From: Artemia franciscana
Taxonomy: Eukaryota; Arthropoda; Branchiopoda; Anostraca; Artemiidae
Reading direction: 5' to 3'
DNA length: 64,000 bases
Assembly: GCF_032884065.1 (NCBI RefSeq)
Contig: NC_088868.1
Location: 8,318,963-8,382,962 of the forward strand
Under the pieces are notes generated by a model, which saw only the letters and a list, made by a program, of their open reading frames with translations, was not told the origin of the DNA and made no database searches. This document shows positions 34,680 to 45,998 of this stretch, one piece after another; positions within the stretch are counted from its first letter, which is position 1; every line of letters begins with the position of its first letter. The translations under genes were made by a program, and so were the position numbers.

Positions 34680-35400
34680 CTACTACTACTAATAATAATA
34701 ACTCACTGCAGCACCAAGCCGCCTGAGGCCAACACAGCTACACACGCTCCTCCTCCAACCTAATCTATTTAAAACCTCCCTCTTTACAACCTCCCAGGAA
34801 GTTCCCATTTCCTTAAATCTTTATTTATGACATCCTCCCAACCCAAACAAGGATGACCTACTTTCCGTGTAACCCCAAAAGGTTGGCCAAAAAGGACAAT
34901 CTTTGGTAATCTGTTATCCTTCGTCCGTAGAGCATGGCCTAGCCATCTCAACCTTTCTTTCATTATAGCCCTAGAAAGCGGGATTGAACCACAGTTTTTG
35001 TACAATCTATTGTTTGAAATACGGTAAGTCAGCCAGGTACCCAGAACAATCCGTAGGCAATTTCTTTGGAAAACATCTAGTAAATGTTCATCTGCTTTTC
35101 AGAGCGCCCATGCTTCAGAGCCATATTTTACCACTGTCATAACTGTAGCTTCCAATATTATTATCTTGGTTTGCAGACTTATATATCTATTCATCCAAAC
35201 TTATTTTAACTGTGAAAAACACCCTGAGCCTTAGCTATTTTACTTTTAACATCTTCACTACTCCCACCATCTTTACTAATAATACTACCGAGGTAACTGA
35301 AGCTCCCAACCTGATCAATTCTTTTTTTACCTAATGTCACCTGTTCATCTGCCAAAATATTTTCAAAATTACTTCCTGTCAACCTGAATTATCTAAAATT
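34680..35400 (-). pseudogene. RTE-type LINE 3' end
   Basis: Minus strand, in order from about 35380: 'NILADEQVTLGKK' and 'IDQVGSFSYLG', 'GSSEDVKSKIAKA', 'MTVVKYGSEAWAL', 'LLDVFQRNCLRIVLG', 'TYRISNNRLYKNCG', 'KERLRWLGHALRTKDNRLP', 'GHPCLGWEDVINKDL'. This is the complete post-catalytic half of an RTE protein in good register, with few frame breaks. The trinucleotide run (tac/taa) at 34669-34700 is its simple-repeat 3' tail. Confidence 0.88.
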
Positions 35401-36524
35401 GGATTCAGTGACACTTGCGAATCCAGCACCTAGAAAAAATTCGGTTGTTAGATTCAGCGATAATTTCTAGCTAAATAATGAGATTGTACATTTAGATTTC
35501 TTCTCAGAATTTAATTGGTTTATTAGCAATAGTCCATTTAGTTCAGAAAAACAGGATTTCCATCATCTAATATGGGAATTTCTTTCAGGGATGTCGAATA
35601 TTTTATTAAGTCCAATAGTTTGAAAAGACTTAGCTGTCACAAAGTCTTTGGAATTGCTTTGTATTGTTGAGAATCGGGACTCTTAAGTTTCTCTATGTTT
35701 TGTTTTTGTATCCTTGATCCCAAAGGATTGAATTTTGATTGAAAGTTAAAAATATTTGAAAATGGTCTATTAAGAGATCAAATAGTTTTTTTTATGACCT
35801 CTTTCTAACTTAAAACATAGCGTTCCATTACTTATCCAACAAGTAGGATAAGTAAAAAGGCGATAGGAATTTACGATCGATTTTTTCAAGTTGCAATCAA
35901 AATCCTCATAAGCAATAGGCCAAAACTTTAAAGCTTTTTCTCATACATACGCTTTGTTGAGAAGAAATAGTTGGAAATCACCTTTGGTACAGAAAAAGGA
36001 TAGGTTAGTTGGCTGATTCACTTTTTCCTCCTAGGGCATTATTTTAGAGTTTGGACTCGTTTCATAAAAGCCATGGGATAGAATTTTTTGAGACTTCTTG
36101 GTACCTTGGAAAGTAGTTGAGTGAATAGGATTATCAGGAATTAATCCAATTCTTAAAATGTAATCTGGGATGTTATTCCCAGGCTACTAAATGTACCCTT
36201 CTCTTATTTCAATGGCTTGAAGATTGCATCAATGATAAATATGTATCTATCTTAGGTGAATTCAGACCAAAAATATTTTTATTTTATGTTGAGTTATTAA
36301 TCTCTCACTTTTGCTTTAGTTCTAAAAATGCAATTTCAATTGATAGGCTATATAGCCATGAAAAATTTATAATTTGGGCCAAATATTTGCACATTAGGGT
36401 TGAGGGATTAGAACATTATAAATTAGGCCTACTCTCAGGAATTCAATAAGTATTTTAGGATTAGAATTTCATATTTTTTTATTTTTACAAAGTTTCTTTG
36501 CACAGCCTCTAATATATAGCATAG
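35401..36524. other. No gene seen
   Basis: AT-rich sequence without recognisable features. Confidence 0.45.
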
Positions 36525-37150
36525 GAAGTTGTTATAAAGCTACATCTCTAGCTTTTTGTTATTAATGGGGCTAGAAAGATCAAATTAAATGACCTGGGTT
36601 ATCTGTAGTTTATTAAACAAATATAAGGAAGGGTAGATCCTATTGCAAAGACTTAGGCTAGCTAATCAAGGCTGTGTGATTAGTTGATTGAAATGCTTAA
36701 AAGTTTTAATGGCCTATTAGAGGCTTAGTATATGCTTATAGGCCTGAGTAGAGTATTATTTGATGGGTCCCTTGCTATCTTGAGAAGTATTTATTTATGA
36801 GGCTAGAAAAATCACATTGAAGGCCTGGGTTATCTATGTAGGCTATTTATTAAACAAATGTAAAGAAGGGTAGATCCCCTTGCAACACCCCAGACTAGAT
36901 TATCAAGGTTATGTTTTTTTTAGTTGATGGAAATGCTAGAAATGTAAAGCATCCTATTAGAGGCTTAGGATTTGCTTACAGGCCAGTGTAGTGTGTTATT
37001 TGATGGGTTCATTGCTATCCCAAGAAGTAATTGCTTTGAATGAATTGTAGGCCTAAAATATGCCCTGGGAAATCATTATAAAGCTACATCTCCTGCCTTT
37101 TGATATTTGTGGGACTAGAAAGTTCACATTGACAACTGAAGTTATCTCTA
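36525..37150. repeat. Tandem repeat, ~240-bp unit, about 2.4 copies
   Basis: 'gaagggtagatcc' at 36628 and 36865, each followed by 'tagaggcttag' and 'gtagagtattatttgatggg'-type words. A third partial unit ('aagctacatctc', 'gggactagaaag') starts at about 37079. Confidence 0.85.
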
Positions 37151-38329
37151 TTCTATTAAACAAATGTATCCCCTTAGTTTTGGTTTTCACTTTCTTTTTA
37201 TTGGCTATAGCTTTTGGAAATATTAGTTCTTATCTCACAAGCAGGATTTAAAGCTGTATTAAGACTTTTTCCACAAGTTTAAGAAACCATTTATACATTT
37301 TGACACCATAATGCTCAGTATTGAGCAAATAAGGCTAAAAAACTTTGCTTTTGCCTCATTTGAGTAATACCATATTGTTGATATATTTCAGGTTTTATTT
37401 AAAAACCTCAAATATGATCAAAGTTCCTTTTAGGTCAACACCCTTTTAAGGGCTAAAGACTACAGATAGCCATTTAAAAATACTATCCAGGAGATCCCAG
37501 AAGATCTGAATGCAATCCTGACAATTTCATTCACTAACTTAGAGCTACTTCCCAAGATGGGCAGTTTGTCTAGAATTTACTGTGGCTATTATGTGATTCT
37601 AGGATGGGAAAAAAAAAAAAATCATTTTTTGATGGTTTTGCAAAATAAGACACTAGAAATTTAAAATGTGGCATTTTAAATTTCTCAATTTTTACTTTAG
37701 TTTCAAGAGAATAAAATTTTGCAAATTAATCTATATTGTCTGGCTTCCTTTTCTCTGGCCCTTGTTCTATTTTCTTATTATTATTAATAAAAAAACTATA
37801 GCAAGGTACAAAAGATGTCTCAGATAATTTTTATTGGTTACTGGCACATACAATACACAAACAATAGGGGCCACATTTTGTTGTAAGGGATTGTCCATTG
37901 TGAGGAGTTTTGCCAAATTTCAGGATTGAATAATAGCAAACCTAGTAAAAATTTGATCTTCTATACGAGTCCTTCAATTTTAATAGACTGTTGGTGAAAC
38001 TAGCTTATCTTTGCTTAATGATAAAAACTGTATTGTTTGGTGCCAGTGATTAGCACATTATCAAATTGCAAAATTAACTACTAGTTTGGATATTTTCAAT
38101 TGTTGAAGTTAAAGCTGCAATATTTCGTTAATATTACTTACTATTTTTGTAAACAGGGGCATCAATTGACAAAATGTAGGTGTAAGTAGACTACATACAT
38201 TTTTTAAAATTCAGTAGAGTTTTTTTCTTTCATTGACCTTGTCAGATAAAAGTACCATTAAAAGTATAAAAAATAGCAAAAAGTTTATTTTCAAAATTGA
38301 TGGGGATACAAAGATGTAGGGGTTGGTAT
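37151..38329. other. No gene seen
   Basis: AT-rich. The 12-bp palindrome cccttttaaggg lies at about 37441. Part of this could belong to the piggyBac remnant that follows, but no protein match was seen. Confidence 0.4.
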
Positions 38330-39010
38330 GCAAAATGCAGTTTTTCAAAATATACAGGGAGGGCCATATTCCAGAAGAGCTGCTTGTGAGCAAAAGGAGA
38401 ATTAGAGGAATTGGAATGTTTTTTTTCCAATTCTGAGCTGAACCCAGTGTCTTATTGTGCAAAACCATCAAAAAATGATTTATTTTTCCCCATCAACTCA
38501 CCATGAAGGTACAAGTATCATGTATGCAATCCAGAAGTCTGAGATCACTGAATACTATAATAAAACCAAAGGCATTGTTGAAACATTTGACCCAGCTGTG
38601 TAGTTCAATGTCAATGGATTGTAAGACCAAAATTTAGCCCATGTACATGTATTATAGGCTGATCAACATTGAGTGTATCAATAGTTATGGCATCTACTCC
38701 TTCACTATCTCTAAATCTGGAGAAAAACCATATTCATGAAAGGCTTTGTGAATTTTTTGTCCAAAGAGTTGGCTTAGCTGAGTATGGCCCTCTGTTTAGA
38801 AAGCTCAACATAGCAGTGCTTGATCAGACTCAATGTCTGTCAAACAACAGAGTTGGCAGATGAAATACATTTAATGACATCGGTTGAAGAGAAAAGAATG
38901 ACCTGTAGCCTTTGCTTAGCATGTATTTGTCAAATGAGTACCAATTTTTGTAACCACTGCAAAATGCCTTTCTGCAGTGAACACCATCTAAAATCATCCA
39001 TACCATAGGA
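38330..39010 (+). pseudogene. piggyBac transposase C-terminal remnant
   Basis: 'GHIPEELLVSKRRI' near 38360 corresponds to the piggyBac IPxE-L stretch. 'YAIQKSEITEYYNKTKGIVE' and 'TFDPAV' (about 38520-38600) match the hallmark E…YNxTKGGVDxxDQ segment with the last catalytic Asp context. 'ELADEIHLM' is followed by 'CSLCLACICQMSTNFCNHCK' and 'PFCSEHH' (38870-38990), the C-terminal cysteine-rich DNA-binding finger of piggyBac proteins. Several frameshifts. No TTAA-flanked ends identified. Confidence 0.8.
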
Positions 39011-39399
39011 CTCCAAGAAACAACACCAACTTCTTGTGCTGCTTAAGACATTATTTGGACATCTCATTTTGATAATAAGTCAATGTTTCTTCAAGTAATA
39101 ATTCTTACAAAAGCCTGCCATCTATGTAACTTATTTGGAAGCTTACTTTTCTAGGGTTAATGAAGTATAGAAAGACATCTGTAAAACTTTCTTAATGCTT
39201 CCTTGTATAAAAGAATGATGAATAAAAAGTAAGCTGTATTGATTTGTTGATGATTTTTTTTTAATAGAAGTAATTCTCACAAAAAATAATCCACAAGAGA
39301 AGTTTTTAAAAGAAAAGTAAAGAGCTATATTAAACGAAAAATGAACAGAAATAAAGTCAAATAATGTTTCATATGAATGGCAGTGTACATAATGCCTTT
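39011..39399. repeat. Copy of the 'aagtaaagagctgcattaaac' repeat
   Basis: At 39295-39365 'agaagtttttaaaagaaaag', 'taaagagctatattaaacg' and 'aaatgaacagaaataaagt' match the units tandemly arranged at 51.6-52.3 kb. The remainder is featureless. Confidence 0.7.
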
Positions 39400-40680
39400 T
39401 GATTTGTTAGATATCCACAGTAGTTATAGCAGTAATAGTTTGAAAAGTAGCTGGAATAGTAGCAGTGATAGAATTTATGTAGTGTGTCTTTGTAGATCCA
39501 ACACTACCCTCAATATGCCCTGGAACCCTTATTGTGCACTCAAGGTGTTTATTTAAGACTTGAAGATTTTCTTGGAAAATTAATTATACTTCCCTTTGAT
39601 AACCTAAATACACATAGTGTGTTTTGTATTTAGTTCAGCATCTCCCTCAATATTTCTATAAAATTTCACCTTAATACCCTTTTCCTTTTGTAGTAGTAGT
39701 AGTATGCAAATAATTTCCTTTTCTTATTTTCACTTGCCCTCTAACATTTCTTAAATTAAAACTTTCAACTTACTCTAATGCTCAATGCTCTAAGCAATTT
39801 CTGAGTTATTATTGGTCCGCCCTTTTGGCAACATGCATGGACCTTCTGTGTTTTGATTTAGTTCAAATTCCCTCTTAAACTTCCCTGAAACTTCCACCTT
39901 AAATTCATTATCCTTTGTGGTAGCAGGTGTAATAGTAGTAACTAGATATTGCCTTTTGGTTAGTTCCACATTCATCTTAACACACCCTGAAATTTTCAAC
40001 TTCATACCCTAAGCCACAGGGCTACAACTAAGGGGGTGGGGTGGGAATCCCCAAATTTCCAAGGTGTTGGTGCTTGTGCAGCCCCGTTGGAATTTAGCAT
40101 ATGTTTTTAGTTCAATTTAGATTATGTGTCTGAATTTGTTGGCAAACCTCACAATTCTGTTTGTACATACTTTATATCCATCCCCCAAACTCAAAAATTT
40201 TAGCAGCACCTTGCTAAACTGTTCATGAGATATTGTTGATACACCCTTTTGACAACCCACATGCACAACCCATACCCACATGATTTAGTCCCCCCCCCAA
40301 AAAAAAGAAAAAAACTGTTCCCTGACAGTTTTACATGAATTCCCTTAGCTTTGCATACTACTATTAGTAGTATGAACATAGTATCTTTTTGTTTTTCAAC
40401 AACCCTCTCAACATACACTGACAATTTCAATTTTGAACCCATAGCAGTTTCTGGGCTATTTTGCTACTATTGACAAACTTCATGCATATAGAATGTTTTG
40501 ATATAATTCAGCAGCATCTCTGTATTTCTTGTAATTTTCACCTTAATATCCTTAGCTTTAGTTATAATAGTAGCAGCAGTAGTAATAGTAACAAAAACCA
40601 TTGTAATAGTAGCATGCAAAAACCTTTGGGTTAGTGCTACATCCCCCACAACAGGTTAGGTGGTTTGCCCTGGAAAAATC
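39400..40680. repeat. Trinucleotide-cored dispersed repeats, several units
   Basis: Alternating blocks: a (TAG)n-like core ('agtagtagtagtatgc' at 39694; 'agtagcagcagtagtaatag' near 40570), 'ctttttggtta', 'ctgaaactttc' or 'ctgacaatttc', 'aacttaatacc', 'gagatattg', 'catgcatatag' and 'tttgatttagttc'. The same words occur at 2.3, 41.7, 58.4 and 59.5 kb. Frames reading through them are artefacts. Confidence 0.65.
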
Positions 40681-41689
40681 CTCTGACCCAGCAGAAAATC
40701 TCTCTAAGCCAGAGGAAATGCAATAGCTTTGCCAATAGTAAATAGTAATAGGCCTAGAATTTGATATACTAATATTTATGTATTTATTTATTTTTCCAAG
40801 AGGCACCTCATATGGAAGGGGTGATCATTTTAAGACTTAGTGCCCTTTTCAAGATGTAGCCTGCTTTTCAACTGGTTGCTACAGAATGAGTTGTTACCAA
40901 CTACAGTGTTAAAACATTCTGGTGTGACAGCCCTTGTGTTTCATCAGTCGTTTTAAAGAATTGTGATGAAAGGTACTTTAGCATAAAGAGTGAGGTTTTG
41001 AGGTGGGTGCCCTCATGTACAGACTATTTCTGTTCGTTTTAAGTTTTAATATTACTTCTGACTTTCAGTTGAAAAAAGTTTTCTTTTTTATTTCAAATCT
41101 GATTGTTTTTCATATAGATAACTTTGAAGAGCACACTGCCTTTCCATGACAAAAGTATGACAATTCAAAATAGGGATGAAACCTTTTAATTGACAGTGAA
41201 CAGATATAAAATTTTTAACTTGATATTTCGAACACATATACAGTGTTCATCATCAGCAGTAAAACTTTTTATTTTTCAAATCATGATTTTTCAAATCATC
41301 CCCATGCCTAACCAAGATAGGATGTGGGGTATGAGCCCAATAAACACACAATTTATTGGTGTAAAGTGGATGAACAATAATTACCAATTGGTTAGTAGCT
41401 TCCTGCTTTTTCAGTTTTCTGCTTGAGCATTCAAATATGGGACTAGTCAAAATTTTCGATGAAGTGTAGTTTGTTGAATAAGTTCTTCATAATAATTTTA
41501 CTATAGAAATGGGAGATGGTGGACAGTGGTATGTATTATTGTTCATAGGATTGAAGTTCTGCATGATATGTTTTATATGTGGCTGAAGCCATCATGGTCT
41601 CTGCAATAGTGTTCTCTAATGTTTAATTACATTATGCACACACTTTTAATTTTGTGTTTGGGGGAATTTTCTGATGGTGGGGAGGGAGA
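40681..41689. other. No gene; one fragment of the modular element
   Basis: 40965-41105 contains 'agcataaagagtgaggttttg', 'tgttcgttttaagttttaat' and 'ctgactttcagttgaaaaaa', a diverged end of the modular double-hairpin family. The rest is unremarkable. Confidence 0.55.
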
Positions 41690-41990
41690 GGCTCCCCCTT
41701 TCAACTTAATATTCTTAGTAATTCCTTAAATATTGACCTTTGACAACCTGCTTGCAGATAGTATGTTTTAATTAGGTAAGCTTCCCTGACAAAATTTCCT
41801 AGAATTTTCATCTTAATATCTTTTTTAGTATTAGATGTAGTCCTAGCAGTAGTAGCAGCTGTAGGAGTATCAGTGTGCATACATTGTCTTTTGGTTAGTT
41901 GGGCATCATGCTCTGAAACTTCCAACTGAATAATGTACTATAAGCTTTGCCTAAGGTATTGCTGATATGCCCTTAGGCAAACTCATAGGC
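41690..41990. repeat. Trinucleotide-cored dispersed repeat
   Basis: Contains 'cttaatattcttagtaattc', 'cagtagtagcagctgtagg' and 'cattgtcttttggttag', matching the 39.4-40.7 kb units. Confidence 0.6.
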
Positions 41991-43455
41991 CCAGTAGGAG
42001 TAGAAAATAAGCCACATCATAGCTTCTTGTGTAAGAAAGGGGTTTTGAATTAGAATCAAGTAGTTGGTGTATCAAGCCATGGCTAATTGTAGAAAAAACC
42101 AAGACAGATAGTCTGAGTGAGTGAAAGGCAAATCTGGCATAAACTTTTTTTTTTAGGATTGTATATAAATGATGTCATTTAGTTTTGTCCAAGATGTGGG
42201 GGGGGGGACTGTAATTCTCTTGAATGCAGTTTTCAACCATGATCATTCTATTGGTTTACTTTCATTTCTATCTGACTCCATATGAAGGGATTTCAGACTC
42301 TTGTCAAATTACAATAAATTCGTTCCTGAAATAAAATTTAGTTTTTAAGACTAATCAAAATAATATTTACAATTCCCTAATCCACTAAAAACAACAACTT
42401 TTTATTACAAGATAGTTTTTTTTGTCAAAATACAGTAAAAAAAATGTGATGTCGTTTAAAAATTGTATTGGAGCCAGGAGTAAGACTTAAAATCATAGAC
42501 TACAGTAATACCTAACATTAGTTTTGAAAATTATCTAGAAACAATCATAAATGCTTACATATTTCATTCTTAAAGGTTGCTTCACTTACCCCCTCTCCTC
42601 GTGAGATAAGTTTGCCAGGGGATGTCAGGATTTTCTTTTTTTTAAAGACTATTACTTTAGTTGATGTTAATTCATGACTTAATTGTATAATTGTAAGTGG
42701 AAACTGCACACAAGCCACATGATACCCTTGTGATGCTCTACTACCTCCACTTCCTTTATGTCTTAAGGTGTACCATTATTTTTACATGTCCTTCTTTTTG
42801 GTTTCAGTATAAGTATGCACTTTTCTCTTTTTTGTGTGTGTGTGTGTGCCCTGTAAATTATCCTAAGCAGAACAGTAGGTCCTCGTAAGTAAAGCGCAAA
42901 AGTAGCTTCAATGTATTTTTTCTTTTATCTCCAGCCCACTCTATATGGAAGACTTTGTGGACAGAAACTTTAGAGGGGCTCATTCAATTGGAAATTAGTG
43001 TCTTTTCTAGTACCTTTTAAAAAAACAAAAGTGAGGGGATGGTGGCCAACCCCTATTGCCCTTTTTATATGTCCTTCCTTAATGCTGCTGAAAATCTTGA
43101 GATACACATTTTGTTAAAAATGTTTGAATCCTCAAATAATTATTCCTCCAGAGATGGATGACTCTTTACAGCTCTTGGGGGACAAGGGTTTTAAATTACG
43201 CAATTTGTCAGTTGTATATTTATGTTATTCATTATATTGAATGGAGGGAATAATTGATTCTGACATGGCAAAAAATGCTCAATGTATTAGGAGGAAACTT
43301 CAGGGAATGTTGAGCTAAGTAGGAGGATACTACATCCATAGCAGTTATCAAAAAGGTGTATCTGCAACATCTTAGTAATGACTAAAGGCATTAAGTTGGG
43401 ATTCTCCAAACCATTTCTACTACTGAGGCTACTATCATCACTGATACTACTGCTA
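41991..43455. other. No gene seen
   Basis: AT-rich with a G run (42199-42207) and a short GT run (42833-42847). At 42955-43070 'ggggctcattcaattggaaat' and 'cctattgcccttttta' look like an old copy of the conserved box of the modular element. Confidence 0.45.
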
Positions 43456-44400
43456 GTGCTGTGGCTGTACCTTGGATTGTAACTGTGACTGCTTTTATCT
43501 GCAGCTGCTTACAACTGTTAATACTTGTGGCTACTTACAACTGTAATTTGCAACCACTTGCAACTATGACATTTTTGGTCTGTCAATGTGGCTTTTTGTA
43601 AGTGCAACCACTGTGACTGCAACTGCTACTATCTGTAAGTGCATCTACTTATGACTGCAGCTATGATTAATTTGTGATGTGACTAATTAAGACTTTGAGT
43701 GGAACTTATTTAGGACTTCAAGTGTGAATACTTCTGACTTTGACTACCAGGAACTGAGACTTCTTCCTTCTGTGACTGCAACTGCTACTATCTGTAACTG
43801 CATCTACTTATGACTGCAGCTATGATTAATTTGTGATGTGACAAATTAAGACTTTGAGTGGAACTTATTTAGGACTTCAAGTGTGAATACTTCTGACTTT
43901 GACTACCAGGAACTGAGACTTCTTCCTTCTGTGACTGCAACTGCTACTATCTGTAACTGCATCTACTTATGACTGTAGCTATGATTAATTTGTGATGTGA
44001 CTAATTAAGACTTTGAGTGGAACTTATTTAGGACTTCAAGTGTGAATACTTCTGACTTTGACTACCAGGAACTGAGACTTCTTCCTTCTGTGACTGCAAC
44101 TGCTACTATCTGTAACTGCATCTACTTATGACTGTAGCTATGATTAATTTGTGATGTGACTAATTAAGACTTTGAGTGGAACTTATTTAGGACTTCAAGT
44201 GTGAATACTTCTGACTTTGACTACCAGGAACTGAGACTTCTTCCCTCTGTGACTGCAACCGCTATTAAAAGTAATTGTAACTGTAATTGTAAATACCTGT
44301 GATTTCAACAAGGCTACTTGGAATAACACTTATTACTGTGATTGCAACTATGACTGAAATTGTCAATGTTACTGCCTCTATTGTTTCTACTGCTACAACT
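43456..44400. repeat. 159-bp tandem repeat, 4 near-identical copies with diverged flanks
   Basis: 'gactgcaactgctactatc' starts at 43615, 43774, 43933 and 44092, with a fifth diverged start at 44251, exactly 159 bp apart. Units carry 'gattaatttgtgatgtgac' and 'ctttgactaccaggaactg'. Flanks on both sides are built of the same 'ctgcaactg/ctac' vocabulary, from which the unit probably arose. Confidence 0.95.
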
Positions 44401-44726
44401 ATTGAACTAAATAAAAAGTGTTTAAATGCACCTAGATTAACTAAATGGTATAGAATATATATAATATAATATATAATATAATTAATATATAATTAATAAT
44501 ATATATATAATATAATATATATGAAAAAGAATGGGGTATTAAGTTGAAACTTTCTAATAGCCAATAAGCAGACGTTACAACAAATAATCAAGTAAAATTT
44601 ATGATTAACTGAAATCACCACAAGCAGGAGTAGGGCTAACGCCCCTTAAGCCTTACCCAACACCATAACGTCTCTACCACTGTACTGAAAACAAAGTATA
44701 CATATTTATTTCCCTTTACAAACAGT
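44401..44726. repeat. AT-rich low-complexity tract
   Basis: 44450-44525 is a run of 'atataatata' variants. No coding content between here and the next element. Confidence 0.8.
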
Positions 44727-45998
44727 TTATAGTAACAAACTGTAGTAAGGAGTGACCTGGCTCAATAGTAATCAAAACTCTAAAAACGGAATTTTGATAC
44801 CAATATGTACACGAAAAGAAATGGATTTTTATGCTGATTATAGATATATATGGCTAATCAAGTTTAATATTACCTGTCAAAAGTTACCAGACTGAGGAAA
44901 TTTGCGTTATTTTCGAAAAAAGGGGGAAACACCCTCTAAAAAATCATAGAATCCTAATGAAAGTCATACCGTCAAATTCAGCATATCAGAGAACCCTACT
45001 GAAGGGGTTTCAAGCTTCTATCTGGAAAAAGTGGAATTTTTTATTTTTTGCCAGAAGAAAGATCATGGATGCGGGTTTATTTGTTTTCTTGTTTTGTTTT
45101 CTCTAGAGGTAATCGTATCGGTCCAGTGGTCCTATAGTGTCGCGAGAGGGTCATGTTAACGGAAATTAAAAGTTCTATTGCCCTTTTTAAGTGACAAAAC
45201 ATTGGAGGGTAAATAGGCCCCCTCCCCCGCCCCTTTTTTCTAAAAATCATCCTATCAAAACTTTTTAGAAAACCATTTAGTCAAAAAAAGTATATGCAAA
45301 TTTCTTTTTAATTATTCATCTATGTTGACCCAAAATTAAAACTACATTAATTAAAAAATGTTCAGAAATCAAATAAAATACAAGTTTTTTCAACTCAAAG
45401 TAAGTTGCAACGTTAAACTTAAAGCGAACAGAAATTATTACGTATATGAGGGGGGATCGTCCCCTCCTCAATACTTCGCTCTTTACGCTAAATTATTTTT
45501 AGTAATTTCAAAAGAGGTATTTATTTTAATTAAACGGCCCTTGTGATTCAGGGGTCATTCTGAACCATTCGGAACAAAATTCAAGCTTTAGTGTAAAGAG
45601 TGAGGTGTTGAAAAGGGGGCGAACCCCCTAATATACGCAATAATAAGCTACGAATGTAGAAGTGTGTTATACAAGTTAATTTGTAAGTTATGTATATTTT
45701 TTTACTAATAAAAACGTTTGGAAATAGAATTAATAGTTGTAGTGGCCTTTTTAAGTAACACAAAATTGGAGGGCAACTACAGCCCTTCCCTCGCGTTATT
45801 TCTTAAAATCGTGCAATCAAAACTTTGAGAAAGCCATTTAGTCCAAAAAAAAGTAAAATTAATCTGCAAATTTCCTTCTAATTATTCATGCACAGTGAGC
45901 CAAAATCAAAACCTGCATTAATTCAAAAACTGAATAATTTCTGTTCGTTTTAAGTTATAATGTCCCTTTTTACTTTCAGTTAAAAAAACTTGATTTTT
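44727..45998 (+). mobile_element. Modular double-hairpin element, copy B (~1.3 kb)
   Basis: It begins 'acagtttatagtaacaaactg' and 'gtagtaaggagtgacctgg', i.e. the terminal palindrome with paired changes in both arms (cagttt/aaactg instead of cagttcg/cgaactg). The first module is complete (box about 45165-45280, hairpin about 45437-45640). The second box is at 45735-45870. The second hairpin is reduced to its right part ('ctgttcgttttaagttataa', 'ctttttactttcag'). Confidence 0.85.

Noticed and set aside
43441..44400. CRISPR-like regular repeats
   Set aside because: The 159-bp units abut each other with no unique spacers, so this is an ordinary tandem repeat.
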